Positions 1 to 8,494 of a stretch of 51,355 bases of DNA are shown in pieces. The first letter of the stretch is position 1, and every line of letters starts with the position of its first letter. The notes below the pieces were generated by a model. It was not told where the DNA came from and made no database searches. It worked only from the letters and a program-made list of their open reading frames with translations. Origin of the DNA: Bacillota bacterium. GTDB taxonomy: Bacteria; Bacillota; UBA5301; Bu52. The stretch is taken from the NCBI GenBank assembly GCA_014896355.1, contig JADBKO010000017.1, forward strand, positions 1 through 51,355, given 5' to 3'. The position numbers were made by a program, and so were the translations under genes.

Positions 1-74
1 CCGCTGGCTTGTGAGGATGACCCCTGGATGCCCCCTGGGTGCCCGCCGGCTGCCCTCTTAATGTCCCCTGCGGC

Positions 75-815
75 CTACCGTTGCCAGGGGCAGAGGAGGT
101 ATTCGAAGAGATTCAGCAGGACATATAATACCAGGCCCATGCCGGCCATGGTCAGGATGCCGGCGAACATGGCCCCATAATCGGCCCGGGAAAGGCCGTC
201 CAGGATGAAATACCCCAGGCCGCTGTTTCCAGCGATGGTCTCGCTCACGAAAAGGACGGAAATGGCGCTGCCCAGGGAAACGCGGCTGGCAGTGATAATA
301 TCTGGCAAACAGGCCGGCAGGATCACCTGGCGAAACAGGCTGGCTTTGCCGGCGCCCAGGGAGGCGACGGAGAGCACCAGCTCCTCCGGGATCTTGCGGG
401 CTGCGTCCCGGGTGGTCAGCAGGATCTGGCTGAAGATCACCAGGAAGATAATGAGCATCTTCGCCCCGTCCCCGATGCCCAGGAGGACCATGGCCACCGG
501 CAGCAGCGCCACCTTAGGGACAGGGTAGAGGAGGTAAACCAGGGGGGCCAGGAAGGAATCCACAACCCGGTTACGGCCGGCCCAGAGGCCCAGGGGCACC
601 GCCAGGAGCAGGGCCAGGGCCAAGCTGGCGAGCACCCGGTAGAGGCTGACGTAAAGATGCCGGGCCAGTTCCGGCCAGGAGCGGGCCAGCCCCTGCAAGG
701 CCAGCGGGGGCTCGGGCAGCCCTGGGTTATGGAGTCCCCGGGCCAGCAACCACCAGCAGCCGAACAAAAAGAGAATGGATGCAAGGTAAGCGGCGGCTTT
801 GTGTTTATAAGCCAT
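75..815 (-). CDS. ABC transporter permease, SsuC/TauC type
   Basis: Membrane-spanning subunit of an importer that works with the ATPase and lipoprotein encoded upstream on the same strand. The 246-residue protein has about six hydrophobic segments. The binding-protein-dependent permease loop (EAA motif) lies near residues 145-175, with the core [20 protein letters not shown], which contacts the ATPase. Length and motif match the nitrate/sulfonate/taurine permease family. The ATG start at 815 is preceded by GGAGGCAAGTCC on the minus strand. A 151-base spacer full of imperfect repeats separates it from the ATPase gene, so co-transcription is likely but not tightly coupled. The substrate cannot be read from the sequence. 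Its position behind ubiXDA hints at an aromatic or sulfur-containing small molecule, which is inference only. Confidence 0.9.
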   Translation of the reverse strand: MAYKHKAAAYLASILFLFGCWWLLARGLHNPGLPEPPLALQGLARSWPELARHLYVSLYRVLASLALALLLAVPLGLWAGRNRVVDSFLAPLVYLLYPVPKVALLPVAMVLLGIGDGAKMLIIFLVIFSQILLTTRDAARKIPEELVLSVASLGAGKASLFRQVILPACLPDIITASRVSLGSAISVLFVSETIAGNSGLGYFILDGLSRADYGAMFAGILTMAGMGLVLYVLLNLFEYLLCPWQR

Positions 816-851
816 ATGGACTTGCCTCCTACTCCCGGGCGGGCTCGCGGC

Positions 852-955
852 GTGTGGCTCCCCGTAGGCGGGCTCCCAGCGTGCGGCTCCCCGTAGGCGG
901 CTTCGTGCGGGCAGCTCCCTGCAGGCGGCTTCTTACGTGCGGCTCCCCGCCGCGC
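852..955. repeat. Imperfect GC-rich tandem repeats between transporter genes
   Basis: Four degenerate units built around GTGCGGCTCCCCGTAGGCGG occur head to tail, with unit lengths of roughly 22-30 bases. They fill most of the 151-base gap between the ATPase and permease genes. The units are not a fixed multiple of three and no start-linked reading frame uses them. They may form stem-loops in the mRNA that adjust downstream permease levels, or be replication-slippage debris. Confidence 0.5.
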
Positions 956-966
956 CGGCCGCGCTC

Positions 967-1707
967 CTACTCCTGGAGGAGCCGGCGCACCCGGGAGCAG
1001 TTGCGGTGGAAGGCTGCGGAGAAGCGAAAGCCCGGGGTCCCTGCTTCCGGGTTCTCCAGGACGGCCTTGAGGCGCCCCGGGGCAGGGGTCAGGACCACAA
1101 TCTGCTGCCCCAGGAAGACGGCCTCTTCGATGTTATGGGTCACCAGAACCGTGGTCAGGCTGCGCTGCCCGCGGATATCCACCAAGGTCTGCTGCAGGCC
1201 CTCCCGGGTCAGGGCGTCGAGGGCCGAAAAGGGCTCGTCCATCAGAAGGGTATCCGGCTCCAGGGCCAGGGCCCGGGCGATGGCGACCCGCTGCTTCTGG
1301 CCGCCGCTCAGCTGGGCCGGGTAGCGCTTCTCCAGGCCGGCCAGGCCCAGGGCAGCCAGCAGGGGCGCGAGGATCTCTCGCTGCCGCTGCCGGGGGTACC
1401 TCCGCAAGGCCAGGCCCAGGGAGGCGTTTTTCCACACGGTTTTCCAGGGCAGGAGGCCATAATCCTGAAGGATGATGGCCGTTTCCCGGCGCGGCCGGGT
1501 GACCCTGGCCCCGTGAATCCGGATTTCCCCCCGGGTAGGTTCCAACAACCCGGCCAGCAGGTACAGCAGGGTCGTTTTGCCGCAACCCGAGGGCCCGATC
1601 AGAACGCAGGTCTGCCCCGCGGGGATGGTCAGATGAAGATCCTCCAGGGCGGGCACCTGCGCGCCGTTGTTCGTATAGGCATAGGAAACACCGGTAACCT
1701 GGATCAC
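967..1707 (-). CDS. ABC transporter ATP-binding protein, SsuB/TauB type
   Basis: ATPase subunit that powers the adjacent permease. Visible motifs are Walker [10 protein letters not shown] (about residues 38-46), the Q-loop region [11 protein letters not shown], the signature LSGGQKQR, Walker [12 protein letters not shown] and the switch histidine in [10 protein letters not shown]. The frame stays open upstream to 1797, but the real start is very probably the GTG at 1707. It overlaps the TGA of the lipoprotein gene (GTGA overlap), and the protein then begins directly with the family's first beta strand ([11 protein letters not shown]). The length becomes 246 residues, normal for SsuB. The overlap implies translational coupling with the binding protein. 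Confidence 0.93.
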   Translation of the reverse strand: MIQVTGVSYAYTNNGAQVPALEDLHLTIPAGQTCVLIGPSGCGKTTLLYLLAGLLEPTRGEIRIHGARVTRPRRETAIILQDYGLLPWKTVWKNASLGLALRRYPRQRQREILAPLLAALGLAGLEKRYPAQLSGGQKQRVAIARALALEPDTLLMDEPFSALDALTREGLQQTLVDIRGQRSLTTVLVTHNIEEAVFLGQQIVVLTPAPGRLKAVLENPEAGTPGFRFSAAFHRNCSRVRRLLQE

Positions 1708-2723
1708 CGCGTGTTCCCACCGGCGCGAATCAGATCCGGGTCGACCAACTCTTCGTATTTGTACGGTGCGGCCAGGAGTTTTCGGGCCACCATCCATTGC
1801 ATGACCGCCGCGACGTCCTCGCGCCGGGGCAGTTGCGGCGGGGAGTAGTGCGGAGCCAGATAAGTGTCCCGCAACTCCGCCGGAATCCGGGCCTTTTCGA
1901 TGAACAGCTCGCGATAGGCGGAGGGATTCTGGACGACCAGGCGGGCGGCTTCGCCATAGACCTGAAGCAGTTTCTCGATGGCAGGCGCCTTTTGCTGGAT
2001 GGCCTCCTCCCGGAACATCAGCACCACCTGGGACAGATTGCGTTTGCTTTTCGTATCGTCCAGAATCACCCTGGCTCCTTTCTGGGCGGCCAGGGAGGCA
2101 AAAGGATCTGGCAGCAGGGCGGCATCCAGCTTGCCGCCCAACAGGAGCTGAAGCCGCGCCGGGATCTGGGGCACAGCCACCTTCTTGACGGAGTCCGGGT
2201 CCACCCCTGCTTCCTGCAGAAGGCCATCAGCCACATATTCGATGATGGTGTGTTCCGAGATGCCGACGCTCCGCCCCTTGAGCTGGCTGGGGGAGTGGAT
2301 GTTGGACCCGGGCCGGGCCAGGAGCGCGAAGCGCCCCTCCGCCGGGGTGGCCCCCATGGTCAGGGAGACGATCTTCACCGGCGTCCCGCCTTTGCGCAGC
2401 AGGGCCGCCGCCACGATGTCGGCCACTTCGCCGTCGATACTCCTGGACTGCAGGGCCAAGTCGCGATCCTGGGCACTATTGAAGGGGATCAGTTCCACCC
2501 GCAAGCCGGCTTTGGCAAAGAGGCCTTCCTTTTCAGCGACGAAAAAGGGGAAGTTATCCTCTACCGGGATCAACCCCAACTTCAGGCTCTTTTCCTGGCT
2601 GCTGCCGTTGCTGGCCAGGCTGCCGCAGCTGGCTACGACCGGGACCAAGAACAGCAGGAGCATCACGAGTGCCCACGTTTTGCGCCGCAAGAACAAACAC
2701 CTCCGATAGAATCCAACTCGCAA
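1704..2723 (-). CDS. ABC transporter substrate-binding lipoprotein, NMT1/SsuA family
   Basis: Extracytoplasmic solute-binding protein of 339 residues. A basic N-terminus is followed by a hydrophobic stretch and the lipobox VVASC, so Cys33 should be lipidated and anchor the protein to the outer face of the membrane. The mature part resembles the NMT1/SsuA fold (LGLIPVEDNFPFFVAEKEG near its start; periplasmic-binding-like repeats after it). The family binds sulfonates, nitrate, thiamine precursors or aromatic compounds, and the ligand here is unknown. It starts 10 bases after the ubiA stop and overlaps the ATPase start by 4 bases, so it sits in one transcript with ubiXDA and the transporter. 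Confidence 0.9.
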   Translation of the reverse strand: MRVGFYRRCLFLRRKTWALVMLLLFLVPVVASCGSLASNGSSQEKSLKLGLIPVEDNFPFFVAEKEGLFAKAGLRVELIPFNSAQDRDLALQSRSIDGEVADIVAAALLRKGGTPVKIVSLTMGATPAEGRFALLARPGSNIHSPSQLKGRSVGISEHTIIEYVADGLLQEAGVDPDSVKKVAVPQIPARLQLLLGGKLDAALLPDPFASLAAQKGARVILDDTKSKRNLSQVVLMFREEAIQQKAPAIEKLLQVYGEAARLVVQNPSAYRELFIEKARIPAELRDTYLAPHYSPPQLPRREDVAAVMQWMVARKLLAAPYKYEELVDPDLIRAGGNTR

Positions 2724-2733
2724 TCTGGATTCG

Positions 2734-3591
2734 TTATTTCAGGGTCAAGGCCAGCAGGGTGAAGACAAACATCAGCACGCTCAAATAGCCGTTCATATTC
2801 AAGAAGGCCAGGCCCAGGCGCGAGAGGTCCTGTGGCGACACCAGGTGATGCTCGTACATCAGAATCCCTGCGGCCAGCAACACGCCCAGGAAGTACAGCC
2901 AGCTCAGGTGCAGGAGCAAGCCCAGACCGGCCAGCATGACGATGGAGAAGGCGTGCAGATAGCGGGCCACCCCCAGGGCCCGCGCTTTGCCAAAGCGGGC
3001 CGGGATGGAATGGATCCCGTAGCGGCGGTCGAAATCATAATCCTGGCAGGCGTAGATGACATCAAACCCCGCCACCCAGGCGCCCATCCCCAGGCCCAGG
3101 ATCACGGCCGGCAGGTCGATGGCCGCCCGGATGGCCACCCAGGCTCCCACCGGGGCCATGGCGTCGGCCAGGCCCAGGACGAAATGGCAGGCCCACGTCC
3201 AGCGTTTGGTGTACGAGTAGATGACCAGAACGAAGACCGCGACGGGCATCAGCTCCACACAGAGCCAGTTCAGGCGCATGGCGGCATACGTGAGCAGGCC
3301 GAAGGACAACAGCGTGTAGACCCAGACTTCCGCCACGGACAGCAACCCCCGGGGCAGGGCACGGTTGGCGGTGCGGGGGTTGAGGGCATCGATGTGGCGG
3401 TCGATGATCCGGTTCAAGGACATCGCCGCCGTGCGCGCTCCCAGCATGGCCAGGGTGATCCATCCCAGCTGGGCCCACGTGGGGTGGCCGGCCGCAGCCA
3501 TGAAAGCTCCCAGGTAGGCGAAAGGGAGGGCGAAAATGGTGTGTTCGAACTTGATCATGTCCAGAAAGATCCGGATTTTACGCCAGACCAT
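2734..3591 (-). CDS. ubiA: UbiA-family prenyltransferase (4-hydroxybenzoate/MqnP type)
   Basis: Integral membrane enzyme that attaches a polyprenyl chain to an aromatic acid during quinone synthesis. The frame is open to 3750, but the ATG at 3591 gives the normal N-terminus (MVWRKIRIFLDMIKFEHTIF). That start overlaps the ubiD stop by 14 bases, which suggests translational coupling. The first Asp-rich motif is seen as NRIIDRHIDALNPRT and the second as YACQDYDFDRRYGIHS; both bind Mg-diphosphate in this family. Eight or nine hydrophobic segments follow the usual pattern and the length is 285 residues. Together with UbiD and UbiX next door, the best reading is the late part of futalosine-type menaquinone synthesis. 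The early mqn genes are not in this window, so this is inference. Confidence 0.92.
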   Translation of the reverse strand: MVWRKIRIFLDMIKFEHTIFALPFAYLGAFMAAAGHPTWAQLGWITLAMLGARTAAMSLNRIIDRHIDALNPRTANRALPRGLLSVAEVWVYTLLSFGLLTYAAMRLNWLCVELMPVAVFVLVIYSYTKRWTWACHFVLGLADAMAPVGAWVAIRAAIDLPAVILGLGMGAWVAGFDVIYACQDYDFDRRYGIHSIPARFGKARALGVARYLHAFSIVMLAGLGLLLHLSWLYFLGVLLAAGILMYEHHLVSPQDLSRLGLAFLNMNGYLSVLMFVFTLLALTLK

Positions 3592-5014
3592 ACTCCCGCC
3601 ACCTTTTGTCGATGAGCTCCAGGACCTCGCGGGTGGCGCGGGCCTCCTCCGGCCAGGGCCGGACCACCCCTTCTTCCGGCAGTTTCCGGGTGGCGTCCAG
3701 CCCCATCTTGCTGCCGAAGCCCCTGCGGGGAGCGGAGTGATCCAGGACATCCACCGGCCCCTCGATGATCACGGCGTCCCGGCGGGGGTCGATGTTCCCC
3801 AGGACGCGCCAAGCCACCTCCTGAGGATCGTGGACGTTCACGTCGGCGTCGACGATGATGATCAGCTTCGTGAACATCATCTGCCCCATCCCCCACAGGG
3901 CGTGCATGACCTTGCGCGCCTGGCCGGGGTAGCTCTTGCGGATGGAGACGATGACACAGTTATGGAACACCCCGGCGATGGGGAAGTTCATGTCCACCAC
4001 CTCGGGGAGCTGGAGCTGGATCAGGGGCAGAAACAGACGCTCCGTGACTTTCCCCAGGTAGGCGTCCTCCATGGGCGGCGGCCCCACCACCGTGGCCGGG
4101 TAGACCGCTTGGCGGCGCCGGGTCAGGCAGGTCAGGTGGAAAACCGGGTAGTCGTCCGCCGGCGAGTAATATCCCGTGTGGTCGCCGAAGGGGCCTTCCA
4201 GGCGGGTTTCAGCGGGGTCCACATAGCCTTCGAGGATGATCTCCGCCCGGGCCGGCACCTCGATATTGACTGTCAGGGCGGGCACCATTTCCACGGGTTC
4301 CCGGCGCAAGAAGCCGGCCAGGAGCATTTCGTCCACACCCGGGGGCAGGGGGGCGGTGGCCGCATAGATGACCGCCGGGTCAGCGCCCAGGGCCACAGCG
4401 ACCTCCAGGCGGCCTTGGCTGCGGCGCAAGTGCTCGGCCCCGTCCTTGTGGATGTGCCAGTGCATGCCGGTGGTGGTCTCGTCAAAGACCTGCATCCGGT
4501 ACATGCCGACGTTGCGGCGGCCGGTCAGGGGGTCGCGGGTGAAGACCAGCGGCAGCGTCAGAAAACGGCCGCCGTCCCCGGGCCAGAGCTGCAGCACAGG
4601 CAGTTCCGCCAACGAAGGCGGGTCCACCCGGACCTCCTGGCAAGGAGCCTCCTTCACCCGGCGCGGCAGATAGCGCCCCAGTTCTTGCAGGCGGGGCAGA
4701 AGGCGCAGCTTATCCAGCCACCCGCTGGGCTCTGCCGGAAGGTCCAGAAGAGCTCGCAGGCGCCGGGCCGGTTCCTCCAGGTCGTTCACTTCCAGGGCCG
4801 CTTTGACCAGCTCCATGCTGCCGAAAAGGTTGGTGGCCACGGGCAGATCCGAACCCTTCACCCGCTCGAAAAGAAGGGCCGGGCCGCCTTTTTTCACCAC
4901 GCGGTCGCTGATGGCCGCGATCTCAAAAATGGGATCGACCTCGGCCTGGACCCGGTGCAGCAGCTTGTGAGCTTCCAGATAGCGTAGGTAGGCTTGCAAA
5001 TCCCTGTGAGCCAC
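3578..5014 (-). CDS. ubiD: UbiD-family decarboxylase (prenyl-FMN dependent)
   Basis: Cytosolic decarboxylase of aromatic acids that uses prenylated FMN, the product of the neighbouring ubiX. The 478-residue length is typical. The active-site segment EGPFGDHTGYYSPADDYPVF is intact, including the Glu and Asp of the catalytic E-x-D region. The region MYRMQVFDETTTGMHWHIHK matches the metal and prenyl-FMN binding area. Its 3' end overlaps ubiA by 14 bases and it lies 122 bases downstream of ubiX. In futalosine-pathway organisms the equivalents of UbiD, UbiX and UbiA act on 1,4-dihydroxy-6-naphthoate. A role in degrading another aromatic acid is a fair alternative given the attached transporter. 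Confidence 0.94.
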   Translation of the reverse strand: MAHRDLQAYLRYLEAHKLLHRVQAEVDPIFEIAAISDRVVKKGGPALLFERVKGSDLPVATNLFGSMELVKAALEVNDLEEPARRLRALLDLPAEPSGWLDKLRLLPRLQELGRYLPRRVKEAPCQEVRVDPPSLAELPVLQLWPGDGGRFLTLPLVFTRDPLTGRRNVGMYRMQVFDETTTGMHWHIHKDGAEHLRRSQGRLEVAVALGADPAVIYAATAPLPPGVDEMLLAGFLRREPVEMVPALTVNIEVPARAEIILEGYVDPAETRLEGPFGDHTGYYSPADDYPVFHLTCLTRRRQAVYPATVVGPPPMEDAYLGKVTERLFLPLIQLQLPEVVDMNFPIAGVFHNCVIVSIRKSYPGQARKVMHALWGMGQMMFTKLIIIVDADVNVHDPQEVAWRVLGNIDPRRDAVIIEGPVDVLDHSAPRRGFGSKMGLDATRKLPEEGVVRPWPEEARATREVLELIDKRWREYGLA

Positions 5015-5136
5015 GTTTCCTCTTCTTTCCTTTTCTTTCCTGTTCGCTTATTCAGCGACTCAGGCCTTGCTGGCTTGGGCCGTAGCCGTACCTTCCCGGC
5101 GGTGAATTCGCCACCAGCTGTGCATCTCCTTCTGGT

Positions 5137-5703
5137 CTAGTCTGCCTCGGGGGTACCCCAGCGAGGTACCAGGTGTTGCTCCAGACCCAGGTGGTCCAGG
5201 ATTCTGGCCACCAGGTGGTTGACCAGATCGTCGATGGTTTGGGGCCGGTGGTAAAAGGCCGGCACGGGTGGCATGATCACCACCCCCAGGCGGGCCAGGC
5301 TCAGCATGTTCTCCAGGTGGATGGCGCTGAGCGGTGTCTCCCGGGGCACCAGGATCAGTTTGCGATGTTCCTTGATGGTGACGTCGGCCGCCCGCATGAT
5401 CAGGTTGGCGGCGTAACCGTGGGCAATCCCGGCCAGCGTCCTCATGCTGCAGGGAACCACGACCATCCCCTGGTGCTGAAAGGAACCGCTGGCGATCGGG
5501 GCCGCCAGGTCATTCTCCTCATAACAGCGGGTGGCCAGGCCCCGCAAGGTGTCTTCCGTGATCCCTGTCTCCAGGCGCAGGGTCTCCAAAGCCCAACGGC
5601 TGAGTACCAGATGGACCTCGGTTCCTGTGCCCGTCAGGGCCTTCAGGAGCCGGACGGCATAAATCGCTCCGCTGGCTCCAGTGATGCCAACGACCAGTCT
5701 CAT
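5137..5703 (-). CDS. ubiX: UbiX-family flavin prenyltransferase
   Basis: Makes prenyl-FMN from FMN and dimethylallyl (mono)phosphate, the cofactor UbiD requires. The frame extends to 5796, but the start is the ATG at 5703. It has GGGAGGGAG eight bases upstream, and the protein then opens with the Rossmann-like MRLVVGITGASGAIYAVRLL. Further family marks are the segments VVPCSMRTLAGIAHGYA and LVPRETPLSAIHLENML. The 188-residue length is normal. It is the first gene of the minus-strand operon ubiX-ubiD-ubiA-transporter and is divergent from the SPFH gene. Confidence 0.94.
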   Translation of the reverse strand: MRLVVGITGASGAIYAVRLLKALTGTGTEVHLVLSRWALETLRLETGITEDTLRGLATRCYEENDLAAPIASGSFQHQGMVVVPCSMRTLAGIAHGYAANLIMRAADVTIKEHRKLILVPRETPLSAIHLENMLSLARLGVVIMPPVPAFYHRPQTIDDLVNHLVARILDHLGLEQHLVPRWGTPEAD

Positions 5704-5864
5704 CCCGGCCACTCCCTCCCGGCCAGGGCGCGCTTGCCGCAGCGGCCGCCTTGGGGGTCCTGCGGCCATGATAATCCCTGTCCCAGCCGGTTGCAAGCCT
5801 GGGAGTGCGGGGATCTGCGCCTGCGGGACATGACGCCGGCGCGAATTTCGCGGCGGGTGGCGGG

Positions 5865-5879
5865 TCTATATTTTATAGA
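5865..5879. promoter_or_regulatory. AT-rich palindrome in divergent promoter region
   Basis: TCTATA, three T bases, then TATAGA form a perfect inverted repeat inside the 224-base divergent gap between ubiX and the SPFH gene. It is the most AT-rich spot in a GC-rich neighbourhood and could supply a -10 element in either direction or bind a regulator. No convincing -35 box was found at the right spacing. Confidence 0.3.
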
Positions 5880-5927
5880 TGTGGAATCTTCTGATGCGGA
5901 GTCTGTTGTGGGGGAGGATCGATCGCC

Positions 5928-6830
5928 GTGGTCAAAGTGCAGGAGCGGGAAGCTTTCAAAGTCAACGGATTTGGCATGCTGCTGATCTCCCTGCTTGTGC
6001 TGGCGGTGGGCATCTGGATCTTCGTGCGGGGGGTGATGGCTGCCTCCGGCCCGGTGGTGCCGGCCACCGCCGTGGCGGAGATCGTTGGCGGGGTCGTGCT
6101 TGCGCTCGTAGCCATCCTTCTGATGGCCGGGTTGATCGCTGTGCAGCCTAACGAGGCCCGGGTGCTCGTCTTTTTCGGCAAATACACGGGCAGCGTACGC
6201 CAGGATGGCTTTTGGTGGACCAACCCTTTCACCTCCAAGCGGCGGGTTTCCCTGCGGGTGCGCAATTTCAACAGCGAACGGCTCAAGGTGAACGACGCGG
6301 ATGGCAATCCCATCGAAATCGCCGCCGTGGTGGTCTGGCGCGTGGTGGACTCCGCCCGGGCCGTTTTCGACGTGGACGACTACCAGGGCTTTGTGGCCAT
6401 CCAGTCCGAGACGGCCATCCGTTCCCTGGCCACCCGCTATCCTTATGATGCGCCGGGGACAGACCGCCCGTCGCTGCGTGAGAATCCCAACGACGTGGCC
6501 GAGGTCCTGCGCAGCGAGCTGCAGCAGCGGCTGGAGATTGCGGGGGTGGAGGTCACCGAGGCCCGGCTGACCCACTTGGCGTACGCGCCGGAGATCGCCC
6601 AGGCCATGTTGCGGCGCCAGCAGGCCCAGGCCGTGGTGGCCGCCCGCCAGCTGATCGTGGAGGCTGCCGTGGGCATGGTGGAAGATGCCCTGGTCTCCCT
6701 GGCCAAGCGGCATGTGGTGGACTTGACGGAGGAGCGCAAGGCTCAGATGGTCAACAATTTGATGGTCACCCTCACCAGCGAGCAGGCCAGCACACCGGTG
6801 ATCAATGCCGGGACTACTCGGGTGGACTAA
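5928..6830 (+). CDS. SPFH/band 7 domain membrane protein
   Basis: A 300-residue protein with two N-terminal membrane segments (about residues 15-37 and 46-70), followed by an SPFH/stomatin domain starting at [20 protein letters not shown]. The fold is supported by [20 protein letters not shown] and the later helix ending near the C-terminus. Such proteins oligomerise in membrane microdomains and often influence proteases or membrane order; the role here is unknown. The start is the GTG at 5928, with GGGGGAGG upstream. It is divergent from ubiX. The next gene, a GNAT acetyltransferase, follows after about 110 bases, so co-transcription is plausible. Confidence 0.88.
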   Translation: MVKVQEREAFKVNGFGMLLISLLVLAVGIWIFVRGVMAASGPVVPATAVAEIVGGVVLALVAILLMAGLIAVQPNEARVLVFFGKYTGSVRQDGFWWTNPFTSKRRVSLRVRNFNSERLKVNDADGNPIEIAAVVVWRVVDSARAVFDVDDYQGFVAIQSETAIRSLATRYPYDAPGTDRPSLRENPNDVAEVLRSELQQRLEIAGVEVTEARLTHLAYAPEIAQAMLRRQQAQAVVAARQLIVEAAVGMVEDALVSLAKRHVVDLTEERKAQMVNNLMVTLTSEQASTPVINAGTTRVD

Positions 6831-6940
6831 GGGGTGGTTTGATCTTGCGACCAGGTTCGGACCCAGCCTGGGTACGGCCGGACCACACCGGACCTGTTGG
6901 CGCCGCAGCCGCTGGAAGCGGCGGAGGTGCGGATGCGGTG

Positions 6941-7561
6941 ATGCTGCGCCCAGCCCGGCCGGACGAGGCGGAGCTGGGCGCCCGGCTGATCCTGCAATCC
7001 TTTCACAGCCGTGGGCTGGTGAGCCATCTGTTCGGCTTGGGTGACGCGGAGCGGGCCACACAGGCGCTCATGCGGTTGTTCGCCTTGCGGCGCAACCGCT
7101 ACAGCCACCAGAACGCATGGTTTGCCGTGGCGAGTGGCAGGCCGGTGGGGCTGCTTCTGGGGTATTCCGGGCGTACGCTACGCTGGCTGAACCTTTTGAT
7201 GGCCCTGCAGCTTCCCCGTGTGTACGGGCTGTGGGGGGCATTGCGCTTCGTGCACAGGGTGCGCCACGCGTTTCTCGGACTTCCTGACCCTGGATGGGGG
7301 GAATGGTTCATCGACAATCTGGCGGTTCTGCCGGAATGGCGCAATCGGGGCATCGGTTCGCGGCTTCTGGCGGCCGCGGAGGAACAAGCCCGCCGCCAGG
7401 GTCTGAGGGCCTGCTCGCTGGATGTGGAGGTGGACAACCCGTCTGCCCTGAGGTTGTATGAGCGCCGGGGCTTCCGCCGGGTGGCCACCTACCGCGTTCC
7501 TGCCTTGGAGCGCCTCTGTGGCTTCGTTGGCGTGCACCGGATGGTGAAGCGGCTGGGATGA
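6941..7561 (+). CDS. GNAT family N-acetyltransferase
   Basis: A predicted acetyltransferase of about 206 residues. The acetyl-CoA loop is visible as VLPEWRNRGIGSRLLAAAEE, followed by the typical NPSALRLYERRGFRRVATYR. The frame is open from 6839, but that leader is low-complexity and GGAGGTG at 6923-6929 points to the GTG at 6938 or the adjacent ATG at 6941. The substrate is unknown. It follows the SPFH gene on the same strand, with no terminator visible between them, so one transcript is likely. The next plus-strand gene is separated by a 480-base gap containing its own promoter. Confidence 0.85.
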   Translation: MLRPARPDEAELGARLILQSFHSRGLVSHLFGLGDAERATQALMRLFALRRNRYSHQNAWFAVASGRPVGLLLGYSGRTLRWLNLLMALQLPRVYGLWGALRFVHRVRHAFLGLPDPGWGEWFIDNLAVLPEWRNRGIGSRLLAAAEEQARRQGLRACSLDVEVDNPSALRLYERRGFRRVATYRVPALERLCGFVGVHRMVKRLG

Positions 7562-8041
7562 GGCCCCTCGTCTGCCAGACCTTGCCTGCCGGATACGAGG
7601 TGTGCTGCCCGCAAGCCGTGCCTAGCCTGGAGGTCTGCCCCTGGCCAGCCCTGCCCTGGCCCCGCCCGCAGGCACAAGCGTGCCAACTCTGGATTCCGCC
7701 CTTCGCGGCCGGAGGGGATGGGACGCCGCCGCCCGATGGCCGGGGCCCGGGAACGGCTCTGTTGTATACATGCGCCCTGCTTCTTGACAGGACCCGCCGG
7801 CGGCTCTTATACTTGGTTACACTACTTTATAACTTTATGCACTACGCGTTTTGTCGAACGCTTAAGGGCCGGCCGTTCTGGACGGCGGCTGGAATCTTTA
7901 TTCACCAACAAGGCGGAGGTTGTAGGGAGTAGGGGATGGGGCTCAGTCCCCGAGGTCCGTGGCTGGGCCGGTTGGCTGGGCCGGTTTGTAGTGCCGGCGT
8001 CATGGTAGCACGGCAGGCTGGAGTAGAAGGCAGGATGTAGG
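7562..8041 (+). other. Intergenic region with promoter and long 5' leader
   Basis: This 480-base gap separates the acetyltransferase from the glutamate synthase operon. It holds the perfect palindrome TGTATACA at 7763-7770, a strong promoter at 7784-7813, an inverted pair GTTA-N10-TAAC at 7816-7833 over the expected transcription start, and then a leader of about 220 bases with GC-rich inverted repeats (for example around 7867-7890). No known riboswitch class was recognised. An open frame at 7558-7932 is contradicted by the promoter lying inside it. Confidence 0.6.
7784..7813 (+). promoter_or_regulatory. Sigma-A type promoter of the glutamate synthase operon
   Basis: A perfect -35 box TTGACA (7784-7789) and a near-perfect -10 box TATACT (7808-7813), with an 18-base spacer. 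It is among the best housekeeping promoters in the window. Transcription should start near 7820, about 220 bases before the first gene of the operon. Confidence 0.85.
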
Positions 8042-8491
8042 ATGAAGCGGGTTTACGTCGATCCCGACGTGTGCATGGGCTGTGGCCTTTGCGAAGTCTA
8101 TTGCCTCACACAACACTCCCGCAGCTTGGATATCCTCAAGGCTTACCGGCAGGAGAAGCCGCGGCCGGTGGCACGCATTCGCGTGGAGCGCCACGGCAAT
8201 ACAGCCTTCGGTTTTCAGTGTCGCCAATGCAGCGAACCCCTCTGCGTCTACGCCTGTGTGAGCGGCGCCACCTTCCTCGACGATCACGGGCAAGTGGCTT
8301 TCGATGAATCCCGTTGCATCGGATGCTGGACGTGCGTGCTGGCCTGTCCCTACGGCGCCATCGCCCGGGATGATGCCAGAGAGCGGGTGGCCCGCTGTGA
8401 TCTTTGCGGTGACCCCCAGGGCGACGGCCTCCCGGCCTGTGTGCGAAACTGCCCCAACGAGGCCCTGAGCGTCCGGGAGGAGGCGGTCTGA
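8042..8491 (+). CDS. Four-cluster ferredoxin (HycB/CooF-like) of glutamate synthase operon
   Basis: A 149-residue soluble electron carrier. Four cysteine groups are visible: CMGCGLCEVYC near the N-terminus, CRQCSEPLCVYAC, CIGCWTCVLACP, and CDLCG with a later CVRNCP. This is enough for up to four [4Fe-4S] clusters, as in HycB/CooF/DmsB-like proteins. It is the first gene after the strong promoter and ends three bases before the FAD oxidoreductase gene. It probably passes electrons between ferredoxin or NAD(P)H and the glutamate synthase core encoded downstream. This pairing is inferred from operon order. Confidence 0.9.
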   Translation: MKRVYVDPDVCMGCGLCEVYCLTQHSRSLDILKAYRQEKPRPVARIRVERHGNTAFGFQCRQCSEPLCVYACVSGATFLDDHGQVAFDESRCIGCWTCVLACPYGAIARDDARERVARCDLCGDPQGDGLPACVRNCPNEALSVREEAV

Positions 8492-8494
8492 ACC

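Noticed and set aside
3536-4987. Plus-strand open frame of 483 codons opposite ubiD
   Set aside because: UbiD on the other strand is complete; this frame shows no family features.
7558-7932. Plus-strand open frame before the glutamate synthase operon
   Set aside because: It contains the strong promoter at 7784-7813 within it, lacks a ribosome site and has random composition.
7820-8041. Known riboswitch or T-box in the glutamate synthase leader
   Set aside because: No T-box sequence, terminator stem or conserved core of a common riboswitch could be recognised by eye; a covariance-model scan would be decisive.
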